DNA of 64,000 nucleotides from Sorangium sp025924095 (GTDB taxonomy: Bacteria > Myxococcota_A > Polyangia > Polyangiales > Polyangiaceae). Numbering within the stretch: the first letter of the stretch is position 1; the number at the start of each line of letters is the position of its first letter. The notes under the pieces are model-generated. The model did not search any database, was not told the origin of the DNA, and saw only the letters and a program-made list of their open reading frames with translations. Shown here piece after piece: positions 10,077 to 17,915 of the stretch. Both the position numbers and the translations under genes were made by a program. The DNA is taken from the NCBI RefSeq assembly GCF_051521505.1, contig NZ_CP150356.1, positions 4,960,001 through 5,024,000 on the forward strand. The letters run 5' to 3'.

Positions 10077-10727
10077 ATGTTCTTCCTCGACAGCTCGAAC
10101 CCGGCCGAGATCAAGGAGATGTTCTCGTGGGGCGTGCTCGCGGGCGTCACCACGAACCCCCTCATCCTCTCGCGCGACGCGGGCTGCGTCGATCTCGAGC
10201 AGCGCATCCGCGAGGTGCTCTCGGCGTCGGCCGGTCCGGTGTCGGTCGAGCTGACGAGCGAGACCGAGGCGGCGATGCTCGAGGAGGCCCGCGGCTACCA
10301 CGCGTGGGCGCCCGAGCGGATCTGCATCAAGGTGCCGTTCAGCGACGTCGGCCTCAAGGTGACGCACGCCCTCGCGAAGCGCGGCGTGCGCACCAACGTC
10401 ACGTGCGTGATGAGCTTCAACCAGGCGTACCTCGCGGCGCTCGCCGGCGGCGCGTACGTCTCGATCTTCAGCGGGCGCATCCGCGACATGGGCTACGCCG
10501 CGACCCCGGTCATCGAGCGCACGCGCGTGCGGCTCGAGCGCGAGCGGCTGGGCGCCGAGATCATCGTCGGCTCGATCCGCCACCTCATGGACGTGAACGA
10601 GGCGCTCGACGCCGGCGCGCACATCGTGACCGTGCCGCCGGTCATCCTGCGGAAGATGCTCCACAATCCGAAGACCGAGGAGACGATCCGCGAATTCAAC
10701 GCCGCCTGGGAGAAGCGTGCTAAGTAG
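10077..10727 (+). CDS. fsa: Fructose-6-phosphate aldolase / small transaldolase
   Basis: The product is 216 residues, the length of the FSA/TalC group (about 215-220). It is a class I aldolase using a Schiff-base lysine, seen here as Lys85 in RICIKVPF, the same position as in E. coli FSA. Other family motifs are FFLDSSNPAEI, GVTTNPLIL, NVTCVMSFNQAYLA and GRIRDMGY. It either cleaves fructose 6-phosphate to glyceraldehyde 3-phosphate and dihydroxyacetone or acts as a transaldolase; sequence alone does not separate these. A clear AGGAG lies six bases before the ATG. The next gene starts six bases after the stop, so the two are probably co-transcribed. Confidence 0.93.
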   Translation: MFFLDSSNPAEIKEMFSWGVLAGVTTNPLILSRDAGCVDLEQRIREVLSASAGPVSVELTSETEAAMLEEARGYHAWAPERICIKVPFSDVGLKVTHALAKRGVRTNVTCVMSFNQAYLAALAGGAYVSIFSGRIRDMGYAATPVIERTRVRLERERLGAEIIVGSIRHLMDVNEALDAGAHIVTVPPVILRKMLHNPKTEETIREFNAAWEKRAK

Positions 10728-10733
10728 CCGCGC

Positions 10734-12293
10734 GTGAACGCCGAGCCCGGCCGCGCGCGAGGAGAAGTGGAAGCTCGAGGGCCGCGTCCCCCCGGAGACC
10801 TGAGAGACGAGGACCACCCCGGCCGCCGCGCGCCGCTCCACGCCCCGGAGGAGGCCCACGCCGGGCGCAAGTACGCGGTCGAGGAGGTGAACCGGGCCCT
10901 CGTCGCCGTCGCCGGCCGGCCCCGGACGGTGCTCGACGTCGGCTGCGGGATCGGGCTCAACGGCGCCGCCGTCAAGCGCACGGGCGCGCGCGTGACCGGG
11001 ATCGAGATCGCGCCCGGGTCGCGCGCGCGCGCCGGGGAGGTGCTCGACGAGGTCCTCGCCGCCGACATCACGAGCGACGCCGCCGTGCGCGAGGCGCTCG
11101 GCGACCGGCGCTTCGACCTGCTCCTGTTCGCGGACGTCCTCGAGCACACCGCCGACCCGCTCGCGGTGCTCTGCCGCTTCCTGCCGCACCTCGAGGAGGA
11201 CGGTCACGTCATCGTCTCGCTCCCCAACGTCGCGGCGTGGCCGGTGCGCCTCGGCCTGCTCGCCGGTCGGTTCGACTATGCGCCGAGCGGCATCCTCGAC
11301 GACTCGCACCTCCGCTTCTTCACGCGCGCGTCGGCGCTCCGGCTCGTCGAGCGGGCCGGGCTCGAGGTGCTCCGCGTCGAGCAGAACCCGATGCTCGTCC
11401 GCGCCGCCAAGGGGCTCATCCTGAGCGGCCTCGGCGCCGGCGAAGACCCGGCCGATCTCGCCCGCTCGCTCCCCTACAAGGCCTACCAGGCGCTCGTCCG
11501 CCCGCTGGAGGACGTCGTGGCCGACCGCGCGCCCGGCCTCCTCGCGTTCCAGCACGTGATCGTCGCCAGGAAGCCGCCGCGCCCCCGCCGGATGCGGCTC
11601 ACCGTCGGCATGCTCACGATGGATGAAGAGGAGAGCGTCGGCGCCATGATCGGCGAGATCAGGAAGGCCGCGCCCGACGCGGAGATCCTGTGCGTCGACA
11701 GCTCCACGCGGGACAGGACCGCCGAGATCGCGGCCGGCCTCGGCGCGCGCGTGCTCCGCCAGGTGCCGCCCCGCGGCCACGGCCCGGCGATGGAGCTCCT
11801 CATGTACAGCGCCGCTGCCCGGAGCGAGCTGCTCATCTACCTCGATTGCGACTTCACCTATCCTGCCGAGAACATCCCGGTGCTCCGGCGGCTCGTCGAG
11901 GAGGAGGGCGCCGACGTGGTGAACTGCGCCCGCACCCGCACGAGGCCCGCGGCCATGCCGGTCCCGAACTACCTCGCCAACCGCGCCTTCGCCGCCATGG
12001 CGCACGCGATGCACGGCATTCCCACCTCGGACGTCCACAGCGGCATGCGCGCTTACCGGTGCTCGGTGATTCGCGCGTTCGACTTCGACGGCGAGGGGGA
12101 CGCGCTGCCCATCGACACGCTGCTCTTCCCGGCCAAGTGCGGCTATCGCGTGGTGGAGATGCCCATCGAGTACAACGAGCGCGTCGGCACCTCGAAGCTG
12201 CGCAAGCTGGCTGGCACCGTGTGGACCATGATTCGCCTCCTGCGCGCGCTCCCCGTCGGCGACCGCCTCGGCGATCGCTACGAGCGCCGCTAG
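10734..12293 (+). CDS. Fusion of SAM-dependent methyltransferase and family 2 glycosyltransferase
   Basis: The product is 519 residues. Residues about 45-275 are a class I methyltransferase (TVLDVGCGIGLNG SAM-binding motif I, LLLFADVLEHTADP, HVIVSLPNV). Residues about 285-515 are a GT-A glycosyltransferase of family 2 (LTVGMLTMDEEESVGAMI, CVDSSTRDRT, LDCDFTYPAENIP with DxD-like acids, HSGMRAYRC). The second half resembles polyprenyl-phosphate sugar transferases but lacks C-terminal membrane helices. A role in making a methylated surface sugar or polysaccharide is plausible. The start is a GTG six bases after the aldolase stop; the first 40 residues are low complexity. Confidence 0.85.
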   Translation: MNAEPGRARGEVEARGPRPPGDLRDEDHPGRRAPLHAPEEAHAGRKYAVEEVNRALVAVAGRPRTVLDVGCGIGLNGAAVKRTGARVTGIEIAPGSRARAGEVLDEVLAADITSDAAVREALGDRRFDLLLFADVLEHTADPLAVLCRFLPHLEEDGHVIVSLPNVAAWPVRLGLLAGRFDYAPSGILDDSHLRFFTRASALRLVERAGLEVLRVEQNPMLVRAAKGLILSGLGAGEDPADLARSLPYKAYQALVRPLEDVVADRAPGLLAFQHVIVARKPPRPRRMRLTVGMLTMDEEESVGAMIGEIRKAAPDAEILCVDSSTRDRTAEIAAGLGARVLRQVPPRGHGPAMELLMYSAAARSELLIYLDCDFTYPAENIPVLRRLVEEEGADVVNCARTRTRPAAMPVPNYLANRAFAAMAHAMHGIPTSDVHSGMRAYRCSVIRAFDFDGEGDALPIDTLLFPAKCGYRVVEMPIEYNERVGTSKLRKLAGTVWTMIRLLRALPVGDRLGDRYERR

Positions 12294-12295
12294 GC

Positions 12296-12323
12296 GTCAC
12301 GGCGCGCGCGTCACGGCGCGCGC
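12296..12323. repeat. Two tandem 14-bp repeats
   Basis: GTCACGGCGCGCGC occurs twice in a row just after the methyltransferase-glycosyltransferase stop, in the 162-base gap before the next lipoprotein gene. Function unknown. Confidence 0.6.
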
Positions 12324-12397
12324 CGTCAGGCATCGCCGCTTCGGAGATCAACGGCCATGAAGCGGTGGCGACGCGGTGCGGCGTCACCGCTCCCGCG

Positions 12398-12425
12398 TGG
12401 TCATCGCATTGCGGTCGCCTATACT
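12398..12425 (+). promoter_or_regulatory. Candidate sigma70-type promoter of lipoprotein gene
   Basis: TGGTCA (12398-12403), a 16-base spacer, and TATACT (12420-12425) precede the lipoprotein ATG at 12456, which has a strong GAGGAGG ribosome site. The -10 matches consensus at 5 of 6 positions; the -35 is weak. Confidence 0.4.
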
Positions 12426-12455
12426 CCGCATCTTTGACTCCAGAGGAGGCAAGAG

Positions 12456-13457
12456 ATGCGGTTTCTGAAGGTAGTTTACGTACTAGGTGTGTCCGCGCTG
12501 ACGGGCGCGGCCGCGATGGCGGGCTGCGGGGGCGATGACGCCGGCGGGACGAGCTCGAATTCTCCGGGGGCGACCAGCGGCGGGGCCGAGCGCGACTGCT
12601 CGCTGAAACATCCGGTCTGCACGGCGGTCACCTCGGACTGCGTCGCCGTCCACGACAATCAAGGCGCGACCACGCTCGGGCTGCGCATGGCGCAGCTCAC
12701 GATCACGAAGCCCGACGTGCTCGCGAGTGGCTATGTCGCCGGCCTCGTCACCCAGGGCCTGACGATGAATCTGCCCCAGTGCAATCTGAACGGCACGGGC
12801 ACCTTCTCCTGGCTGCTCGAGTTCGACACGACGACCGGCAAGCTGCGCACCGGCGGCGCGATGCCCACGGAGGACCCGCGCGAGGGCTACTGCTTCGCCA
12901 ACATGACCGCCGGCGAGTTCGAGATCGCGCCGACGGAGATCGACGCCCCCCTGAGCGACGGCGCGTGGAGCGGGGAGGCCGAGACGCTCAACGTCCCGAT
13001 CTTCCTGGCAACGAGCCCGGAGCCGATCATCCTACCCCTGCACCAGGTGCGGCTCACCGACGCGAAGGTGTCGGCGGACAACAATTGTATCGGCCGGTAC
13101 AACGTCAAGGGGCTCGATCCGCAGAACGCCTGCCTTCCCGGCCAGGACGGCGATCCGCCGGCGTTCATCAACGGCGGCAAGCTCGCCGCCTTCATCACGC
13201 TGGAGGAGGTCGACCGGGTGATCGTCGACACTGTCGAACAGAGCCTCTGTGTCGTGCTCTCGGGCGATATCGTAAAATACGGGACCGGTGAGGAGCCCAA
13301 TACCTGCAAGCGCGACGAGAACGACCAGATCGTGCTGAAGGGCGACTGGTGCAGCGCGACGAACTCGCCTGCGACGGACGACTGCGCAGACGCCTATGCG
13401 CTCGGCGGCGAGTACGCGGCGAGCGCCGTCAAGATCAACGGTCTCTGCCCCCAGTAG
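12456..13457 (+). CDS. Secreted lipoprotein of unknown function
   Basis: The product is 333 residues. It has a lipoprotein signal with basic MRFLK, a hydrophobic core and lipobox AMAGC (Cys23), then a Gly/Ser-rich linker. The mature part holds about a dozen cysteines (CSLKHPVC, LPQCNLNG, YCFANMTAGEF, CIGRYN, CLPGQDGD, CVVLSG, CKRDEN, CSATN) that probably pair in the periplasm. A strong GAGGAGG site precedes the ATG. No family is recognised. It is followed in the same direction by two more secreted lipoproteins, so the region looks like a surface-protein cluster. Confidence 0.82.
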   Translation: MRFLKVVYVLGVSALTGAAAMAGCGGDDAGGTSSNSPGATSGGAERDCSLKHPVCTAVTSDCVAVHDNQGATTLGLRMAQLTITKPDVLASGYVAGLVTQGLTMNLPQCNLNGTGTFSWLLEFDTTTGKLRTGGAMPTEDPREGYCFANMTAGEFEIAPTEIDAPLSDGAWSGEAETLNVPIFLATSPEPIILPLHQVRLTDAKVSADNNCIGRYNVKGLDPQNACLPGQDGDPPAFINGGKLAAFITLEEVDRVIVDTVEQSLCVVLSGDIVKYGTGEEPNTCKRDENDQIVLKGDWCSATNSPATDDCADAYALGGEYAASAVKINGLCPQ

Positions 13458-13561
13458 CGCTTGCGGGCGGCTCTCCGGGGAGCGTACGCTCTGTCGTGGC
13501 GTCCTGATGCCCGCGTTCAGCGGGCTCGGCGCTGCGGGTCGCGCTCCTCGGAGGGTTCCTT

Positions 13562-16500
13562 ATGCCCCGCGTCATCAAGCACTTCTCCTCCATCCTTGTG
13601 CTCCTTGTCATCGCCGGATGTGCCGCTTCGGGCGGCGGGTGCTCCGGCTGTGGAATGACCCCCCTCCCCGCCGGCTTCAAGCCCGCGGACCGCGTCGAGA
13701 ACGCCGGCTCGGCGCGGCTCACGCAGTCGGGCATCGAGTTCCTCGAGCAGAACCTGGGTGTCCTCGGGCGCGCGCTGCTCGGCGGCGGGGACAGCGGCGT
13801 GATCACGTTCTCCGTCCCCCGGACCCCGGGCTCCGTTCTCGGTGGCATCATCGATTACACGCTCTGTCCCGGCGGGGCCGATGCGGCGGCGACGCCCCCG
13901 GCCTGCACGGCCGAGATCGACGTGGGGCGCGCGGCGCTGCAGATCCAGCCCAAGGCGCCGCACAACCTGGTCATCCGAGGGCCTCTGCCAGTGCGAATGC
14001 AGAGCCTGCCCATCTTTCTGGACGGCGGCATCCTCGGAGAGAGCACCCAGTACGTCACCCTCAACGGCAACGGCGCGTGCCCGCCCGACGAGCAGACCTT
14101 CACGAACATCGATGTCGAGGTCGATCTCTCGATCGAGATCGACGTCAACCCGCAGCACTCGAGGCAAGGCTACTCGCGCGTCAAGGTCGTCCGGCTCTCG
14201 ATCGACGAAGATCAGCTGGAGTCGAGCCTGCACCTCGACTGCGGGGGCACGTGGGTCGGCGATGCCCTGGATTTCGTGAAGCCGATCATCACGAGCTTCA
14301 TGGGATCGATGTCCAACACGCTGAAGGCCCAGCTCGATCAGCAGCTCTGTCAGAAGGCCGATCCGGCGCTGGATCCGGCCTGCCCGGACGGAACGAACGA
14401 CATCGGCGGCGTCTGTCGCTACGGCACGCAGGCGACCGACGAGTGCGCCTCGATCCTGCTCGGCGTCGAGGGGCACCTCGACCTCGGCCGGCTGCTCGCG
14501 GGCATCTCCCCCGGCACCCAGGGCGGGTTCGACCTCCTGCTCGCCGGCGGCGGCATGAGCGAGCGCGACGACGGCTCCGATCTCGCGTGGGGCGACCTCA
14601 ACCCCGTCGGCAACGGGGTCACCCTCGGCCTCTACGGCGGCGCCGAGCCGCTGCCGACATCGAAATGTGTGCCGCTGTCGGACATCAAGCTGCCAGCGGG
14701 CATCCCGATTCCCGATGAGCTCGTCGCAAACACCCTCTCCGGTTGGCCCGCCGACCTCTCCGGCCCACACATCGGTCTCGCGATCTCCGAGCGCTTCGCG
14801 AATTACGCCATGAACGGTCTCTACAACAGTGGACTGCTCTGCCTCGGGATCTCCACGGAGACGGTGCCTCTCCTTAACTCCGGCACGCTGGGGCTGCTGG
14901 CCTCGTCGTCGAAGGACCTCGCGCTGCAGCGCGAGTCGCAGCAGGTCGCGCTCGTCATCCGCCCGCAGGCCCCGCCGCGGCTCACCTTCGGGAATGGCAC
15001 GAACGCCAGCGACGATCCGCTGATCCGCATCCGGCTCGACCGGGCGAGCTTCGATTTCTACATCTGGTCGCTCGACCGGTTCATCCGGTTCATGACGGCG
15101 ACGTTCGATCTCGATGTGCCCATGAACCTCGCGGTCACCCCCGAGGGGCTGACGCCGGTGATCGAGACGCTCGGGGTCACGAACGGCGAGGTGACGAACA
15201 GCGGGCTGCTCCGGGAAAACCCCGAGTCGATCGCGGACGCGCTCGGCAGCCTCATCGGCAGTCAGGTCGGACAGCTGATCGGCAGCGGCCTCCCGGCGAT
15301 CGACCTCGACGGGCCGCTCGCGGGGCTCGGGCTCTCCCTGGTCGTCCCGGAGTCGGCCGAGGGGGCGGGCTCCCCCGGCCTGCGGAAGCTCACGAAGGGT
15401 CAGGACAACTACCTTGGCATCTTCGCGTCGTTCGGCACCGCGGCGCAGCAGCGCTCGATGCGGAGCGAGACGCAGGCCGAGCTGAGCCGCAAGGAGGTGC
15501 GGGCCGAGGGGCTCCGCCTGCCGACGATGACCCGCGACAACGGGCCCACGGCCCGGCTCGTCATGGGCTCGCCGCTCGACGACGGCACCCGGGTCGTCGA
15601 GTACTCGTACCGTGTCGACAGCGGCGTGTGGCGCCCGTTCACGCGCGAGCGCATCGTCGACCTGCGCGACGACTGGCTGCGGCTCCCGGGGCGTCACGTG
15701 ATCTCGGTGCGATCGCGGATCGCGGGCGACCCGCTATCGCTCGATCCCACGCCGGCGACCGTGGAGATGGTGGTCGACGTCGATCCGCCGGTCATCTCGG
15801 TCGGCGCGGCGGTGGACGGCTGGGTGCCGCTCGAGGTGCGCGACCGGGTGTCGGACGCCGAGCGCGCGAAGGTGCGCGTGCGGCTCGACGGCGGGGCGTG
15901 GTCGCCTTGGTCGACGGCGGCGGAGATGCGGTCCGTTGACGTCGGAGACGCCGCCGACATCGAGGTCGAGGCCGTGGACGAGGAGGGGAACCTCGGCGCG
16001 GCGCGGCAGGCGATCCTCCGCGGCCGCGTCCCCATCGACCCATCGGCCGGCTGCGGCTGCGTCGTGGCCGGCGGCCCGGGCGAGGGCCCGTCGGGCGGCC
16101 TCTGGCTCGGCCTCGCGGCCGCCGCGGCGGCCGTGCGGCTCGCGCGGCGCGGCGGCTCCCGACGCGCCGCGCCTGCCCGGGGCGATGCGCCGTCGCGCGC
16201 CCGGCGGGGCGTGCGGGGCGTGCGCGGCGCGCTGGCCGGCGTCGCCGTCACCGCGCTCCTCGGCTCGCACGCGGGCTGCTCGTGCAGCGATGAGCCGGTC
16301 GTGGAGGACCCGGGGTGCGTCGCGCCCGGCTGCATGACGCTGGAGCACGGGCTCATCGGGGCCTACACGTCGGTCGCGGTCGCCGCCGACAAGCGCACGG
16401 TCTGGGTCGCCGGATACGCGGAGGCCGACTGGCACAACGCGTTCCAGTGGGGCGACCTCGTGGTCGGCACGTGGGACGGCGAGTCGGTCGCGTGGGAAGC

Positions 16501-17713
16501 GATCGACGGCGTGCCCGCGGAGCCTCCGGTCGACCCGGCCAGGTTCGACGCGAGCGGGTTCCGCGGAGGCCAGACGGATCCGGGCGACGACGTCGGCCTC
16601 TGGACCTCGATCGCGATAGGTCCGGACGGCGAGCCGGCGGTGGCCTACCACGACCGGACCCACCGCGGGCTGAAGCTCGCGCAGAGGCAGGGCGACACGT
16701 GGGCCGTGAGCTCCGTGCAGCAGGCGCCGAACAGCGACATCGGCCGCTACGCGAAGCTCCTCTTCGTGAAGGGGCTGCCCGTCATCGCCTACCTCGCGAT
16801 GGAGCCTGGCGAGGACGGCGCGGTCACGTCGAGCGTCCGGCTCGCGACCGGGGAGAGCGCCACGCCCGGGGAGGGCGCGTGGCGGTTCGAGGACGTGGCG
16901 ACGGACGAGGCGACGCCGTGCCGGGAGTTCCTCTGCGACGAGGGGACGAAGTGCATCCGGGCCACGGGGCGCTGCGTGAAGCCGCTCGCGAGCGGCGACT
17001 GCGCGCCGGCGTGCCCCTCGGGGCAGGTGTGCATCGACGAGGGCGGCTCGCCGGCGTGCGCCGCGATCTCCGACGGGAACCGGACCGACACGTACCCCGA
17101 GGCGATCGGCGACTACATCGCGATGGCGCCGGACAACGCGGGCGGGTTCGGCCTGGCGTTCTACGATCGCATCCAAGGCGACGTGGTGATCGCGTCGCGA
17201 TCGACGGGGGCGTGGGAGACCCGGATCGTGGACGGCGCGGCGCCCGACGGGACCGACACGGGCGACGTGGGCATGGGGGCGTCGCTGTTCATCGATCGCG
17301 CCGGGGACTGGCACCTCGCCTACGCGGACGGCCGCTCGGAGGGGCTGCGGTACGCGCGGGTGAAGGGCGGCGCGGACGTCGAGCCGCCCGAGGTGGCGGA
17401 CGACGGGCTCGGGATCGAGGGCGTCCCCTTCGAGGACGGGCAGCACCTCGTCGGCGACGACGCGAGCGTGTTCGTGACGGCGGCCGGGGAGGTGCGCATC
17501 AGCTACCAGGACGCGACGAGCGGGACCCTGAGGCTCGCGATCGGGACGAAGAGCGGCGACGGCCACAGCTGGCTCGTGCAGGAGATCGAGCAGGAGGGGT
17601 TCGCGGGCGCGTTCTCGCGGATCGTCGAGGTGGACGGGCAGCTGCTCATCGCGAACTGGTGGCGCGTCGGCGGCCAGACCACGAAGGGCGACGTGGCGCT
17701 CGTCGCCCCGTGA
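13562..17713 (+). CDS. Giant lipoprotein with internal MYXO-CTERM-like segment (possible two-protein fusion)
   Basis: This is a single open frame of 1383 codons with a GGAGGG ribosome site six bases before the ATG. The signal peptide ends in a lipobox (LLVIAGC). Residues about 30-640 are a large unrecognised domain. Residues about 670-820 look like Ig-like beta repeats (YSYRVDSGVWRPF, VRVRLDGGAWSPW). At residues 830-860 there is a sequence typical of MYXO-CTERM C-terminal sorting signals: GCGC, a Gly-rich stretch, a hydrophobic helix, then RRGGSRR. Instead of a stop, a second signal-like helix follows (GVRGALAGVAVTALLG, then Cys906). The rest is beta-propeller-like repeats with a Cys-rich insert (CREFLCDEGTKC). 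In-frame GTGs at 16211 and 16220 could start a separate second lipoprotein. No function assigned. Confidence 0.8.
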   Translation: MPRVIKHFSSILVLLVIAGCAASGGGCSGCGMTPLPAGFKPADRVENAGSARLTQSGIEFLEQNLGVLGRALLGGGDSGVITFSVPRTPGSVLGGIIDYTLCPGGADAAATPPACTAEIDVGRAALQIQPKAPHNLVIRGPLPVRMQSLPIFLDGGILGESTQYVTLNGNGACPPDEQTFTNIDVEVDLSIEIDVNPQHSRQGYSRVKVVRLSIDEDQLESSLHLDCGGTWVGDALDFVKPIITSFMGSMSNTLKAQLDQQLCQKADPALDPACPDGTNDIGGVCRYGTQATDECASILLGVEGHLDLGRLLAGISPGTQGGFDLLLAGGGMSERDDGSDLAWGDLNPVGNGVTLGLYGGAEPLPTSKCVPLSDIKLPAGIPIPDELVANTLSGWPADLSGPHIGLAISERFANYAMNGLYNSGLLCLGISTETVPLLNSGTLGLLASSSKDLALQRESQQVALVIRPQAPPRLTFGNGTNASDDPLIRIRLDRASFDFYIWSLDRFIRFMTATFDLDVPMNLAVTPEGLTPVIETLGVTNGEVTNSGLLRENPESIADALGSLIGSQVGQLIGSGLPAIDLDGPLAGLGLSLVVPESAEGAGSPGLRKLTKGQDNYLGIFASFGTAAQQRSMRSETQAELSRKEVRAEGLRLPTMTRDNGPTARLVMGSPLDDGTRVVEYSYRVDSGVWRPFTRERIVDLRDDWLRLPGRHVISVRSRIAGDPLSLDPTPATVEMVVDVDPPVISVGAAVDGWVPLEVRDRVSDAERAKVRVRLDGGAWSPWSTAAEMRSVDVGDAADIEVEAVDEEGNLGAARQAILRGRVPIDPSAGCGCVVAGGPGEGPSGGLWLGLAAAAAAVRLARRGGSRRAAPARGDAPSRARRGVRGVRGALAGVAVTALLGSHAGCSCSDEPVVEDPGCVAPGCMTLEHGLIGAYTSVAVAADKRTVWVAGYAEADWHNAFQWGDLVVGTWDGESVAWEAIDGVPAEPPVDPARFDASGFRGGQTDPGDDVGLWTSIAIGPDGEPAVAYHDRTHRGLKLAQRQGDTWAVSSVQQAPNSDIGRYAKLLFVKGLPVIAYLAMEPGEDGAVTSSVRLATGESATPGEGAWRFEDVATDEATPCREFLCDEGTKCIRATGRCVKPLASGDCAPACPSGQVCIDEGGSPACAAISDGNRTDTYPEAIGDYIAMAPDNAGGFGLAFYDRIQGDVVIASRSTGAWETRIVDGAAPDGTDTGDVGMGASLFIDRAGDWHLAYADGRSEGLRYARVKGGADVEPPEVADDGLGIEGVPFEDGQHLVGDDASVFVTAAGEVRISYQDATSGTLRLAIGTKSGDGHSWLVQEIEQEGFAGAFSRIVEVDGQLLIANWWRVGGQTTKGDVALVAP

Positions 17714-17915
17714 GGCGCCCGCCCGGGTTGCCGCGCTGTCCCGCGAGGGCGCGGGGCGCCGCGCGCGGAGCCCGCCGCGAGCGCTCCGTCGGCCGATCGC
17801 CCTTGATCCGGCGATCCGCCGACTGAGTATGCTTCGGTCGGCGCGACCAGGGCGCGGTGCGTCTTCTGCAACGATGTGCAGGCAGAGCGAAGCGTCACAG
17901 GAAAGGCTTGAGACG

